From contig NZ_JAHZST010000005.1 in NCBI RefSeq assembly GCF_019457885.1, forward strand, positions 124,001 to 188,000: DNA of 64,000 nt, written 5' to 3'. Each line of letters opens with the position of its first letter. Position 1 is the first letter of the stretch. Source of the stretch: Shewanella nanhaiensis. GTDB taxonomy: Bacteria; Pseudomonadota; Gammaproteobacteria; Enterobacterales; Shewanellaceae. Below the pieces are notes generated by a model that was given only the letters and a program-made list of their open reading frames with translations, was not told the origin of the DNA and did not search any database. Both the position numbers and the translations under genes were made by a program. This document shows, one piece after another, positions 26,287 to 35,623 of the stretch.

Positions 26287-27327
26287 TTACAGTACACCAC
26301 GGCGCTGTTGATCGCGCTCAATTGATTGGAATAGTGCGGTAAAGTTACCTTCACCAAATCCTAGGTTATTTTTACGCTGTATGATCTCAATAAAGATAGG
26401 ACCAAACAGGTTCTTAGTGAAGATCTGCAAAAGATACCCATCTTCATCACCATCAACCAAAATTTGGTGATGCTTGATGCGCTCTCTGTCTTCAGTTACC
26501 TGAGGAAGCTTGTCAAAGATGGTGTCGTAATATTCAGGGATAATATCTAATGTCTGAATTGATGAACCTTCCATCGCATCGAGTGAGGCGACAATATCGC
26601 GACTTCTAAATGCCAAATGCTGAACACCTGGGCCATCATAGTCTCTTAGGTACTCATCAATTTGGTTTTTGTCATTGCCTTTACCTTCATTGATTGGAAT
26701 ACAGAAGCTGCCATCTGGCGAGCGCAGTGCATAGGAAACCAGTGCCGTTTGAGAACCTTTGATGTCAAAGTAACGCACTTCTGTAAAACCAAAGATATCT
26801 TTATAGAAGTTTGCCCACTTCTCCATTGTGCCCTTGTAGACATTATTGGTTAAGTGATCGACCTCAATAAACCCTTTCTCTTGGGTAACAACTGGGTTTT
26901 CTAGATCAACAAAATCATTTTTATAGATATTATTCTCTTCACCGAAGATATCGATAAAGTAGATAAGGCTATCGCCAATACCGTAGATAGCTGGATAAGG
27001 ATGATCCTTACTTGCTTCATCGGCAGGCTTAGCACCACGCTCAACCGCACCTTCGAAAGCAAACTTAGCATCCTCTACACGCCAGCCCATTGAGCAGATT
27101 GCAGGTCCGTGGCTTTTAGCAAACTCTGAAGAAAATCCACTACGTTCGTTGTTTAAGAGGAAATTAATATCATTTTGCTTGTAGTAGGCAATGTCCTTTG
27201 TCTTACTCTTTTTTAGTTTAGAAAAACCAAAATCGATAAAAACCTGATGCATGAAGTCATGCTCTGGTGTAGCAAATTCTGTAAATTCGATACCCAGTAA
27301 TCCCAGTGGATTTTGTTCGCTTGCCAT
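26287..27327 (-). CDS. hppD: 4-hydroxyphenylpyruvate dioxygenase
   Basis: The start at 27327 (MASEQNPLGLLGIEF) has GAGGA 7 bases upstream; the upstream in-frame extension is dropped. The 346-aa length is that of bacterial HPPD. The iron ligands are visible: H158 (in EVDHLTNNVYKG), H237 (in GPGVQHLAFRSRDI) and E314 (in GPIFIEIIQRKNN), with the C-terminal GFGEGNFTALFQSIERDQ helix that closes the active site. The enzyme makes homogentisate in tyrosine degradation. A LysR gene is divergent. No hmgA, maiA or fahA lies beside it, so homogentisate may be handled elsewhere or accumulate. Confidence 0.96.
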   Translation of the reverse strand: MASEQNPLGLLGIEFTEFATPEHDFMHQVFIDFGFSKLKKSKTKDIAYYKQNDINFLLNNERSGFSSEFAKSHGPAICSMGWRVEDAKFAFEGAVERGAKPADEASKDHPYPAIYGIGDSLIYFIDIFGEENNIYKNDFVDLENPVVTQEKGFIEVDHLTNNVYKGTMEKWANFYKDIFGFTEVRYFDIKGSQTALVSYALRSPDGSFCIPINEGKGNDKNQIDEYLRDYDGPGVQHLAFRSRDIVASLDAMEGSSIQTLDIIPEYYDTIFDKLPQVTEDRERIKHHQILVDGDEDGYLLQIFTKNLFGPIFIEIIQRKNNLGFGEGNFTALFQSIERDQQRRGVL

Positions 27328-27624
27328 TGTCTTATCCTCGTTCAATTTAACATCACACGCCGCCACTCTTCGATGGCTGTTGAGTGAAGCATTTATTGTT
27401 CACTAAAAGTCGTGGTAATGAGTGCTTATCTATTAAGCGTCGTCTTGTTTGTTTTCTTCACTCAGTTTGATGACATATCTGGTTTGATATCGATCATGTA
27501 CTGATTCTATGTGTGATCTAAGTATCAATTTAGTTGGTGACTTAAACAAAAAAAAGAATAATAATTAGCTTATCTTGAACAAATTATTAGATGGTATCAT
27601 ATTGTTTACATCCTTGGAGGCCAT

Positions 27625-28530
27625 ATGCGGATAGATGTCGACACATTCAAAGTGCTTGAGATATTAGTCGAGGAGGGAAGCTTCGCTAAGGCCGCAGAGC
27701 GTTTACATAAGGCTCAGTCTGCGGTGAGTTATCAAGTTAAAAAACTTGAACATCACTTAGGTGTAAAGCTTTTTTGTCGGGATCAGTACCGTGCTGAATT
27801 AACACCTGAGGGCAAAGTTATCCTTGCCGAGGGGCAAAAACTGCTGCAATACCTTGCCAACATTGAACATTTGGCCAGCAAGTTCAGTGATGGGTGGGAA
27901 CCCAAACTTGAACTCATTGTCGACGGATCTTTGCCAATGGAGCCCATTATGAAGGCATTGAAGCGGATGACATTGGAGAATATTCCCACAAAAATCCAGT
28001 TGAATGTGGAGTTTTTGTCTGGTGTTCAGGCAAGGTTTGAGCGAGATCAAGCGGACTTGATGTTAGTGAAAGACTACAAAACAGGGCCTCATTACCGTCC
28101 ACAGTCCCTTCCTGATATCACAACCGTTCTAGTTGTTTCATCAAGCCACTCATTGGCGAATGTTCCTGATGTTTCGTTGCTTGAGCTACAAAGCCACGTT
28201 GAGTTGACCATAGAAGATTCATCACTTGATATGCATTATCACGACGAGTTGCAGTTTGGTGGTGACAAAGTGTTTTACCTTTCGGGCTTCATCATGAAGA
28301 AAAATGCGTTGGAGATGGGACTTGGCTTTGGGTGGATGCCAGATTTTCTTATTCATCAGGAGTTGGCAAGTGGCGAGATGGTTGAAGTCGACTTTACTGG
28401 GGGAAGCCGTTATACCTTTACGCCTAAGTTGGTGTCGACAATGGAGCGGCCTCTGGGAAAGGCTGGACAACTATTTACTGATTTCATTCTTGATGAGTTT
28501 GCTAAAGCTGAGCTCTCATACTCCCTTTAG
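27625..28530 (+). CDS. LysR-family transcriptional regulator (divergent from hppD)
   Basis: A 301-aa LysR protein: N-terminal winged HTH (FKVLEILVEEGSFAKAAERL, then HKAQSAVSYQVKKLEHHLGV) and a substrate-binding domain. GGAGG lies 4 bases before the ATG. It faces away from hppD across about 300 bases of AT-rich DNA, so control of hppD by an aromatic intermediate is plausible but not shown. Confidence 0.9.
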   Translation: MRIDVDTFKVLEILVEEGSFAKAAERLHKAQSAVSYQVKKLEHHLGVKLFCRDQYRAELTPEGKVILAEGQKLLQYLANIEHLASKFSDGWEPKLELIVDGSLPMEPIMKALKRMTLENIPTKIQLNVEFLSGVQARFERDQADLMLVKDYKTGPHYRPQSLPDITTVLVVSSSHSLANVPDVSLLELQSHVELTIEDSSLDMHYHDELQFGGDKVFYLSGFIMKKNALEMGLGFGWMPDFLIHQELASGEMVEVDFTGGSRYTFTPKLVSTMERPLGKAGQLFTDFILDEFAKAELSYSL

Positions 28531-28901
28531 CGACATTGAATCTCAGATTGCGAAGCAAATTAAGAGCCGTCATCCATTTTTTTTACCTCCTTATGAGCAA
28601 TGAGCGACATAACATCATCTAATGTGCTCCTAAGTAAGCTGCAGAGTTCAGAGGGGAGTGAGTAATGAGTTTTGAGCTGGATAAATTTCAAGCTCTTGTA
28701 TCTGAGGATGAATCTAGAAAGATAGAGCTTAAATAACACTTCGTACTGTTAAGCTTAGGTTCAGATAGCTTACCTTAAGATGGTTTCATTGAAGGTTTGC
28801 CCAATGCTGGTACAGCATATGCAAATCCATTTGTAAGTTGTTATGAGATGAAAAATCTTCATTTACGCAAGCAATGTCTGCCCGCTTGCAGGGGGTATTA
28901 G
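28531..28901. other. intergenic region with one 23-codon reading
   Basis: About 370 bases. The only candidate is a 23-aa reading at 28665-28736 (MSFELDKFQALVSEDESRKI plus three residues) behind GGGGAG. It may be a small gene or a remnant of a longer one; support is weak. Confidence 0.3.
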
Positions 28902-29258
28902 ATGAAACCATTACTACTCGACCATACATCTTCTCTTTATGCTAAATATGTGAGTGACTTAGCCTGCGGAGAAAAAGCATTATCTATATTTAAAATGCAC
29001 GAGTTTATTGATGAGCTGGCTGAAAACAGCTTACTCTTAACTGATTTCAATTGGGATGACTGGTATCACAACAGCCATTTAGTTGACAGGCCTGAGTATA
29101 TTGCAGATGCCAGTTTACATGAGTGTCAACTCTTGCTTACCGCCATGACACGTTTAGAGCAGTTCAGCCCTGGCGTGATGGATAATATGCGCCGAAGTGG
29201 GGTGTTATTGGCGATTATGGAACGCTTTAACTGTTTATCGTTAAAGCTTACAGCATAG
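28902..29258 (+). CDS. small protein, possibly DUF6508
   Basis: An AGGGGG site lies 6 bases before the ATG. The 118-aa helical protein ends in LLTAMTRLEQFSPGVMDNMR followed by RSGVLLAIMERF. That pattern (R-x-E-x-F-x-x-G then G-x-x-x-x-I/L-x-R) resembles DUF6508 as I remember it. The middle, DFNWDDWYHNSHLVDRPEYI, is also compatible. No catalytic motif or membrane segment is visible. It stands alone before a bidirectional terminator. Confidence 0.6.
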   Translation: MKPLLLDHTSSLYAKYVSDLACGEKALSIFKMHEFIDELAENSLLLTDFNWDDWYHNSHLVDRPEYIADASLHECQLLLTAMTRLEQFSPGVMDNMRRSGVLLAIMERFNCLSLKLTA

Positions 29259-29275
29259 ATAATAGCAATAAGTAT

Positions 29276-29304
29276 AAAAACGCCAGCATATGCTGGCGTT
29301 TTAG
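29276..29304. terminator. bidirectional terminator
   Basis: AACGCCAGCATATGCTGGCG with its final TT is a perfect palindrome (29279-29300), flanked by A-rich sequence on the left and T-rich on the right. It can end both the 118-aa gene and the convergent cytochrome peroxidase gene. Confidence 0.8.
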
Positions 29305-29324
29305 TTTAAAACTCACACAAGTGG

Positions 29325-30317
29325 TTACTTACCAAATGGTACTGGCTTTGGCGTATTGGCGTTTGATGGCGGCAAGATAGGCAAGACTATCTGAGGCTGA
29401 TCGCCAGTTAGTGATTTTAGAAATGCGACCATCTCTTTCGTTTCCTGCTCAGTTAAACTCTGTCCCAGCTGAATATCTGCCATAACATTAACGGCTTCCT
29501 CGAGTGTCCAGGTGGCACCATCGTGGAAGTAGGGATAGGTGAGTTCAATATTTCTTAGTGTTGGCACTTTAAATACATGCATATCGGCTGCATTACCTGT
29601 GACAGCAATCCTTCCCTCAGCAGGGTTCTTAGTGTGGAAAGGCTTGACGAGTCCCATTTTCATATACATGGTGCCGCCAACCGCAGGGCCGTTATGGCAG
29701 CTGACACATCCCTTATCTTTAAACAGTTGATATCCAGCTGTAGCTTCAGTTGTTATTGCTGACTTATCACCTTGTAAGTACAGATCAAACGGGCTGTTTG
29801 GCGTTACTAAGGTTTTCTCAAATGCGGCAATGGCATCTGTGATATTGTCGATAGTGATCTTACCGTCGCCATAGACGTTTTCAAATCTTGCCTTATAAGC
29901 GGGCATAGAATCGATTGTTGAAACCGCCAGTTCATGGGAGAAACCCATCTCTTTGGGATTAGCAATCGGTCCACCAGCTTGTTCTTTTAAGTCTTTAGCT
30001 CGGCCATCCCAAAACTGTGCTAGTCCATATTCAGCATTTAATACTGTAGGGGAGTTGATTGGACCCTCTTGCCAGTTATGGCCGATTGAGGTCGGTAGCG
30101 CATCGACACCTCCCGTAGAGAGATTGTGGCAAGAGTTACATGAGATAAAGCCAGATTTTGATAGTCTTGGTTCGAAGAAAAGCATCTTACCCAGTTCAAC
30201 TTTCTCTGGTTCAGTGATATTTGCTGGCTTGATGATCTCAATGGGCTCTTTGGCCATGACAGGAGAGGCACAAATAGCGGCTAAAACGGCAAGTGCAATG
30301 GGGGAAAATAGTTTCAT
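29325..30317 (-). CDS. di-heme cytochrome-c peroxidase (MauG/CcpA family)
   Basis: ATG at 30317 has GAGG 6 bases upstream; a GTG four codons earlier is less likely. The 330-aa protein has a signal peptide (FSPIALAVLAAICASPVMA) and two CxxCH heme sites: CNSCH (about residue 60) and CVSCH (about residue 205). KMLFFEPRLSKSGFISCNSC, NAEYGLAQFWDGRAKDLKEQ and FKVPTLRNIELTYPYFHDGA are typical of bacterial cytochrome c peroxidases, which reduce H2O2 to water in the periplasm with electrons from cytochrome c. Monocistronic. Confidence 0.93.
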   Translation of the reverse strand: MKLFSPIALAVLAAICASPVMAKEPIEIIKPANITEPEKVELGKMLFFEPRLSKSGFISCNSCHNLSTGGVDALPTSIGHNWQEGPINSPTVLNAEYGLAQFWDGRAKDLKEQAGGPIANPKEMGFSHELAVSTIDSMPAYKARFENVYGDGKITIDNITDAIAAFEKTLVTPNSPFDLYLQGDKSAITTEATAGYQLFKDKGCVSCHNGPAVGGTMYMKMGLVKPFHTKNPAEGRIAVTGNAADMHVFKVPTLRNIELTYPYFHDGATWTLEEAVNVMADIQLGQSLTEQETKEMVAFLKSLTGDQPQIVLPILPPSNANTPKPVPFGK

Positions 30318-30559
30318 AACAGACCTCACTGTAAGATGTTTAAATCGATTAAGCTTATCGACGCAGGCATGATATTCAGTTAAGGGGAAATCTCATAACT
30401 ATTTGTTTCGATGGGGACTATCGTAGATTTGGATTAATTAATCGTGAGGTTGATCTCAGACAGGAGGGGGATATTTCGCTAGTATTTATGCGCTGATTCA
30501 AACTTTGTTTAAAAGTGTGAATCAGGTGGTGTCGTTGCCATGTTGGATTGGAGCAAAAG

Positions 30560-30787
30560 TTAAGGTTTCATTCTTTTTAATAGGATTTTTCTATCGAGCC
30601 AAGCTGCAGATGCTGAAAATTGTTTCTGGCTTTTACGTAACCAGACTTTTGCCCAAGGGTATTCAAGGCTTAAAATTGCTAAACCGATTGGAAGAAGTAA
30701 CCAAGCAGGCCCTGGTAAAATAAGTAAAGCGGCGCCGAGTAAAGTGAGTCCTCCACCGAGTACTGTTATGGCAGTCTTTCGTAGCAT
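30560..30787 (-). CDS. PGPGW-family small membrane protein
   Basis: ATG at 30787 is 5 bases after GAGG; the GTG two codons upstream is a less likely start. The 75-aa protein has a hydrophobic segment with GLTLLGAALLILPGPAWLLL followed by PIGLAILSLEYPWA. The PGPAW motif is a one-residue variant of the PGPGW that names the family (PF09656 / TIGR02611-like). The charged C-terminus (RKSQKQFSASAAWLDRKILL) lies outside the membrane. Function of the family is unknown. Confidence 0.75.
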   Translation of the reverse strand: MLRKTAITVLGGGLTLLGAALLILPGPAWLLLPIGLAILSLEYPWAKVWLRKSQKQFSASAAWLDRKILLKRMKP

Positions 30788-30943
30788 AAGCACCTCTCAT
30801 CATTGTTATTCTAGTTAGTTTCTCACTGTTTATTCCTCATTGACTAGGCAAGAATTGTAACAAAGGTTGATTTATTCTTGGGCTAAACAGGCTATAATTG
30901 CTTTCATCACTATGGATTTATGGACCGTTTTTGAATTGCTATT

Positions 30944-30950
30944 AAGGAGG
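30944..30950 (+). promoter_or_regulatory. strong ribosome-binding site with no normal start codon behind it
   Basis: AAGGAGG is a perfect Shine-Dalgarno site. Eight bases on, the in-frame codon is ATC (30959), in the frame of the binding-protein gene. No ATG, GTG or TTG follows at usable distance. Confidence 0.6.
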
Positions 30951-30958
30951 TTATCAAT

Positions 30959-31753
30959 ATCGATAACAGTACTTTTTTAGTTTGCGGTAATAAAAATAAC
31001 TCTATCTTTGCCACTCTCTGTTTTCTGCTAGGAATATTGGCAAGTCTTCTTGCACCTAAAGTAAATGCAGAAACTTTGCATCTCACTTCACTTCATTGGC
31101 CACCCTATTCGAGTAGTCAGCTAGCTGAGCAGGGGGCGGTCATTGCCATCACCCGAGCGGCTGTGAACGCCATGGGCCATAAATTAGAAGTTGATTTCTA
31201 CCCCTGGAGTCGAGCCGTTAGATTAGTGAATAGAAAGGGGGCAAAATATGACGGTTATCTTCCTGCCTATCCTTATCCTACCGAGAAATTTGTTTTTTCA
31301 GATGTTTTAGGTACCAGCCCGCTAGGGTTAGTAGAGCGACGTATACATCCTGTAAGCTGGCTAAAAGCCTCAGATCTTAATCAATATACCTTAGGTGTCG
31401 TGAGAGACTATGTGAACACCAGTGAGCTTGATGCCATGATTAAACTGGGAACTCAAAAGGTCGAGGTGGTGAATTCTGACGAACATAATTTGACAAAAGT
31501 GGCAACAGCGCGAGTGGATGCAGCTGTTATGGATGTCAATGTGTTGCAGTTTTTACTGTTACAGAACAAGTTAAAACCTTTGAGCAGTAAAGTACAAGTA
31601 AATAAACATATCTTAGAAAACAAAGATTTGACCATTGCATTTGCGAATAATTCACAGGGGCTTTTTTGGCGAGATATCGTCAATGCAGGCTTGGCTAAAA
31701 TTGACAGTGATGCAATGCTTTCAGCTTATATCAAGAACAGTGAAAGCAAGTAA
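30959..31753 (+). CDS. periplasmic substrate-binding protein (SBP_bac_3-like), with non-canonical start
   Basis: The first usual start codon (TTG at 31037) would cut into the signal peptide. The frame is open further upstream and encodes NNSIFATLCFLLGILASLLA ending PKVNA, an excellent signal peptide, and AAGGAGG precedes ATC at 30959 by 8 bases. I therefore place the start there; a sequence error is the alternative. The mature part (LTSLHWPPYSSSQLAEQGAV, later FYPWSRAVRLVNRKGAKYDG) resembles the family-3 solute-binding/transporter-like proteins common in marine gammaproteobacteria. No ABC permease lies nearby, so it may be an orphan sensor or binding protein. Confidence 0.75.
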   Translation: MDNSTFLVCGNKNNSIFATLCFLLGILASLLAPKVNAETLHLTSLHWPPYSSSQLAEQGAVIAITRAAVNAMGHKLEVDFYPWSRAVRLVNRKGAKYDGYLPAYPYPTEKFVFSDVLGTSPLGLVERRIHPVSWLKASDLNQYTLGVVRDYVNTSELDAMIKLGTQKVEVVNSDEHNLTKVATARVDAAVMDVNVLQFLLLQNKLKPLSSKVQVNKHILENKDLTIAFANNSQGLFWRDIVNAGLAKIDSDAMLSAYIKNSESK

Positions 31754-31786
31754 AGCTCTTATCACACCTCGAATAAGTGAAGGGAA

Positions 31787-31815
31787 TACTTGCCAAATTG
31801 ATGGTTTGGCAAGTG
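31787..31815. repeat. 10-bp hairpin between binding-protein gene and AhpD-like gene
   Basis: ACTTGCCAAA-TTGATGG-TTTGGCAAGT is a perfect stem-loop between convergent genes. There is no strong T-run, so termination is only possible. Confidence 0.5.
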
Positions 31816-31834
31816 AGACTAGCCGTTACAAAAA

Positions 31835-32425
31835 CTAGCTTGTATGTTTACCCACTTCCCAGCCTTTTAGTACAAGTAAGCTTTCTCCTGAGGCGATAGC
31901 TCCCTCTTCCAGTGTGGTGGCCATGGAGTCATTCCAGCGATTAAGGTAACCAAACAGCGAGATAACCCCTAGTATTTCAACAATCTCATCCTCTTCCCAG
32001 TATTGATGTAGACGTTGGTTCAGCTCCTCATCAACCCCATTAGGAACAGTTGATGCTGCTACTGAGAAATCCAATGCGACGCGCTCTGCATCAGTAAACG
32101 CAGGGTGCGTTTTATATTCCCATATATTATCGAGTTGAGCTTGCTCGGCGCCATAGCGCTCAGCGGCTCTAATAGTATGTGCTTGGCAATAACGACAGCC
32201 AGTAACATTACTGGAGACATAAGCGATTAATCGCTTGAGTGAACTTGTCACTCTCCCCTGATTGTCCATTACAGCCATATTCAGCTTGATAAATGCTTTA
32301 GCAATTTTTGGCCTCCTCATCATGGTCAGCACACTATTGGGGCAAAAGCCTAATGTTTCATTAAAAAATCTAGCAAGCTCTAAAACTTCTTCATTGGATT
32401 CGAGTAGGGGGGTAACGAGTGGCAT
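31835..32425 (-). CDS. carboxymuconolactone decarboxylase/AhpD-like protein
   Basis: A 196-aa protein with NVTGCRYCQAHTIRAAERYG (about residues 74-93), the CxxCxxxH motif of the CMD/AhpD superfamily in which the two Cys and the His drive thiol-based peroxide reduction. LIAYVSSNVTGC just before and TDAERVALDFSVAAST after fit the same fold. It probably is an alkylhydroperoxidase-like oxidoreductase and not a true decarboxylase. It is divergent from the MocR gene next door, which may control it (inference). Confidence 0.88.
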   Translation of the reverse strand: MPLVTPLLESNEEVLELARFFNETLGFCPNSVLTMMRRPKIAKAFIKLNMAVMDNQGRVTSSLKRLIAYVSSNVTGCRYCQAHTIRAAERYGAEQAQLDNIWEYKTHPAFTDAERVALDFSVAASTVPNGVDEELNQRLHQYWEEDEIVEILGVISLFGYLNRWNDSMATTLEEGAIASGESLLVLKGWEVGKHTS

Positions 32426-32599
32426 GACTTATCTCTTTTTTGTTTGACTATGATAGTTAGCCTACAGACTCGTTTTTCAACTAAAAAGAGACAGTACAGG
32501 TTAAAAATAGCGGTACACTTTTAACAAAAATACTAAAAAGGTTTTATATTTTAATTTTGTACTGATAGTGTATCAGCCATCCTACAATGGGAGTGTTTT

Positions 32600-34045
32600 A
32601 TGCCTATTAAGAAATACCAACTGGTTGCGGACACGATTTCCCAGCAGATCTTGACTGGTTATTTTCAACCTGGAGAGAAAATCCCTTCAGTTAGAGCCAG
32701 CTGTGAGCAGTTTCATGTCAGTATGACAACGGTACAGGCGGCCTATGAGATCCTTGAAGATAATGGCTTAGTAACCAGTAGGCCAAGTTCCGGTTACTTT
32801 GTTTCTCGTTTAGCTGATACGGAGCACTTAACGCCAATAAAACCACAGGGGATCTCGGTTTATAACCGGATGATATCTGTGCTGAATGACTGTCATAAAG
32901 ATGGGGTTATAAACCTAGGTACCGCGGTGGTATCGCCCTCACTGCTTCCCACTCATCAAATTAAGAAGCTCCTGAATAAGCTGACCCGCGATCATATGCT
33001 TGAATTGGTGGCGCCTGAATTTTCATCAGGTTATCCGCCCTTAAGAAGAGAGTTTGCCAAACGGATGCTTAATGTGAATGTTGAAGTACACCCTGATGAT
33101 ATTTTGATCACAGGGGGCTGTCAGGATGCTATTGCATTAGCATTAAGTGCTGTGGCAAATGCTGGTGATATTATCGCTGTTGAAAGCCCATGTTTCCCCG
33201 GATTATTGCAGGTGATTGAATCACTAGGTATGAAGGCGCTGCCACTTCCTTGTTCGGGGAGTTTAGGGATGAAACCTGATGTATTACAAGATGCGCTTCA
33301 GTCCTGGCCTATATCGGCCATAGTGCTTGTTCCTTCATTCAGTAATCCTACTGGGAGTCTTATGCCGATAGAGAGCAGAAAGAGGGTGATAGAATTAGTA
33401 GAGGAGTATGATATTGCGCTTATTGAAGATGATCTTTTCTCTGAGCTTAACTATCAAGATAAACCAGTACCGGCTATCAAGTCATTAGAGATGAAAGGGA
33501 ATGTGATCTATTGCTCCTCAGTTTCTAAATCATTAGGATCAGGCTTTAGATTGGGCTGGTTATGCGGAGGGAAGTATCACAGCAAGGTTATGAAATTAAA
33601 AGCTTTTAGGAATGTATCTGAGCCTTTAATTATTCAGATGTTGATTGCTGAATTGATGAAACTGGGCGGATATAGTAAACACCTTAAAAAACTGAAAATA
33701 GCCCTACATCACAATCAAAAATTGATGCAAGTCTGCATCAAAAACTCCTTCCCTAAAGGGACGCTGGTGAACTCTTGTGATGGTGGTTATGTCCTGTGGG
33801 TACAACTTCCTGAGTTGTGTGACTCAAGAGAGTTGTTCACGCAGGCCATTAAAAACGGGGTTGCATTTTTCCCTGGAGATGTATTCTCCCCCCATGAACA
33901 CTACCTTAGTTACATCAGGTTTAATTTAGCCGTGAAATGGAGTCAAGAGATTGAGCAAGCCATTAAATGTTTAGGTGAGTTGGTTAAATACCAGCTGGAG
34001 CGAAGAGCAGCTCAGTCACAGATAGAGCGAGCTGCTGTAAATTAG
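32600..34045 (+). CDS. MocR-type (GntR HTH plus aminotransferase-like) regulator
   Basis: GGGAG lies 6 bases before the ATG. The 481-aa protein has an N-terminal GntR winged helix (FQPGEKIPSVRASCEQFHVS, then TTVQAAYEILEDNGLV) joined by a linker to a fold-type I aminotransferase-like domain: ILITGGCQDAIALALSAVAN, VPSFSNPTGSLMP and the PLP-binding K310 in SSVSKSLGSGFRLGW. MocR regulators sense PLP or amino compounds and usually control a neighbouring gene. It is divergent from the AhpD-like gene. Confidence 0.92.
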   Translation: MPIKKYQLVADTISQQILTGYFQPGEKIPSVRASCEQFHVSMTTVQAAYEILEDNGLVTSRPSSGYFVSRLADTEHLTPIKPQGISVYNRMISVLNDCHKDGVINLGTAVVSPSLLPTHQIKKLLNKLTRDHMLELVAPEFSSGYPPLRREFAKRMLNVNVEVHPDDILITGGCQDAIALALSAVANAGDIIAVESPCFPGLLQVIESLGMKALPLPCSGSLGMKPDVLQDALQSWPISAIVLVPSFSNPTGSLMPIESRKRVIELVEEYDIALIEDDLFSELNYQDKPVPAIKSLEMKGNVIYCSSVSKSLGSGFRLGWLCGGKYHSKVMKLKAFRNVSEPLIIQMLIAELMKLGGYSKHLKKLKIALHHNQKLMQVCIKNSFPKGTLVNSCDGGYVLWVQLPELCDSRELFTQAIKNGVAFFPGDVFSPHEHYLSYIRFNLAVKWSQEIEQAIKCLGELVKYQLERRAAQSQIERAAVN

Positions 34046-34067
34046 ATTATGAGATAACTGTTAGCGT

Positions 34068-34475
34068 TTAAGCTTTAGCAACAACGGTTTGGCCTATTGG
34101 CGTTAAACTTAAAATAGCCAATTTAAGGTGTTGAATGCCAAATGGAATGCCTATGATAGTGACAAAGCATGCTAAGGCATGAGTAATATGTCCTATTGCT
34201 AACCAGATCCCGAAAAGCAGAAACCAGATGATATTACCTAGGGTACCGAATGCACCGGTTCCAATGTCCTCTCGGCCTGTAAGGCTTTGACGATTCATAT
34301 GGTCTTGACCAAATGGCCAGAAAGTCATCTCGCCAATTACGAAACATGCTCGTCCGAAGGGGATACCAATTATACTGATATAACAGAGTAATCCTGCGAC
34401 CCACCAAGCCAGTCCCATCACAAAACCACCAAGAACAAACCAAGCTATGTTAAATATTAAACGTAATACTGCCAT
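34068..34475 (-). CDS. YccF-family inner-membrane protein
   Basis: AGGAG lies 8 bases before the ATG. The 135-aa protein shows the two YccF (DUF307) repeats: FVLGGFVMGLAWWVAGLLCY with IIGIPFGRACF, and NIIWFLLFGIWLAIGHITHA with IIGIPFGIQHLKLA. It has about four membrane helices. WPFGQD between the repeats is also conserved. The function of YccF is not established. It stands alone, convergent with the MocR gene. Confidence 0.9.
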   Translation of the reverse strand: MAVLRLIFNIAWFVLGGFVMGLAWWVAGLLCYISIIGIPFGRACFVIGEMTFWPFGQDHMNRQSLTGREDIGTGAFGTLGNIIWFLLFGIWLAIGHITHALACFVTIIGIPFGIQHLKLAILSLTPIGQTVVAKA

Positions 34476-34663
34476 TAATGACTCCTAAATAAAGGCTGAT
34501 GCTAAAAGATCACAAATGAGTGTGAAGTTATGATCCATAATCTTAATAGGCTATTTTTGTGCCACATCTGTATCTTGTTGTAAATATTGGTTTTAACTTA
34601 GATTTATCTTTGGTGCGTTAGTGAGAAATACTTGTATTTAGTTATTTTGCTCAATAGTGGCAA

Positions 34664-35623
34664 GTGATAGAATTCTTTGAATACGGTTTGAAGGCTAATT
34701 TAGAAATGAAGTTAAGTAACACACCTGTCGACTCGCTTGTGATGTTTGATAGACAGATATTTATTAAGCGTGATGATCTGCTTCATCCAGAGTTTTCTGG
34801 CAATAAAGCACGAAAATTTGCCTATTTTCTCGCCCATGATTTTCCTAAAACCAAAAAGTTGATCGGCTATGGCTCGCCTCAGGCTAATTCACTCTATTCA
34901 ATGTCGGCTTTGGCTAATCTTAAAGGGTGGACGTTGGACTTTTATGTGGATCACATCGCTGCACAAGTGAAGTCTCAAACAGAGGGAAACTATGTTGAAG
35001 CCTGTGCAAATGGGGCGAATGTCATTGATTTGAGTGAAAGAGACGATAGGGAAGGGCGCAGCTGCGAAGAATATATTAAAGAGAAAGCATTGCTCAATGA
35101 ACCTCAAGCGCTTTATGTCCCTGAAGGCGGGCGATGTGAATATGCTGAGTTTGGTGTCGCGCAACTCGCCAGAGAGCTCATCGACTGGGCTGCTCAAGCA
35201 AAGCTAGAACAGTTAAAAGTGTTTCTTCCCTCTGGTACAGGGACAACAGCACTGTTTCTTAATAAGTATTTTATTGAGTCCGGCTCTGATATTCGAGTGT
35301 TAACCTGCGCTTGTGTTGGTGGGGATGAGTATTTAAATCTGCAATTTACCCAACTATCTCAGTTTGAAGCGTTTTATCCTGAGGTCACCTCTTTGCCTAA
35401 AAAGTATCATTTTGGGAAGCTTTACCGTGAATGCTATGAGATGTGGCAACGTATCGATGAGCAGGGAATTAGATTTGAGCTTTTATACGATCCGGTAGGC
35501 TGGATAGCGCTTGAAGAGTATTTAAAGAGTGCTAGTGAACAAACTTCAATCATCTACATTCATCAGGGAGGTTTACTGGGAAATGCCAGTATGCTGCCGA
35601 GATATAAACGTAAGTTTGGTTAG
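34664..35623 (+). CDS. PLP-dependent ACC deaminase/D-cysteine desulfhydrase-family protein
   Basis: The reading begins with GTG at 34664; ATG at 34706 (MKLSNTPVDS) is a plausible alternative because relatives begin near that point, and neither has a strong ribosome site. The protein shows IKRDDLLHPEFSGNKARKFA, in which the Lys of GNKARK should bind PLP, and later FLPSGTGTTALFLNKYF (phosphate-binding loop) and IYIHQGGLLGNASM. The fold is type II PLP, and the family includes 1-aminocyclopropane-1-carboxylate deaminase and D-cysteine desulfhydrase; the substrate here is undecided. Confidence 0.85.
   Translation: MIEFFEYGLKANLEMKLSNTPVDSLVMFDRQIFIKRDDLLHPEFSGNKARKFAYFLAHDFPKTKKLIGYGSPQANSLYSMSALANLKGWTLDFYVDHIAAQVKSQTEGNYVEACANGANVIDLSERDDREGRSCEEYIKEKALLNEPQALYVPEGGRCEYAEFGVAQLARELIDWAAQAKLEQLKVFLPSGTGTTALFLNKYFIESGSDIRVLTCACVGGDEYLNLQFTQLSQFEAFYPEVTSLPKKYHFGKLYRECYEMWQRIDEQGIRFELLYDPVGWIALEEYLKSASEQTSIIYIHQGGLLGNASMLPRYKRKFG

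Noticed and set aside
30505..30723. 72-codon plus-strand ORF
   Set aside because: It is mostly antisense to the PGPGW-family gene, which has clear family motifs and a ribosome site.
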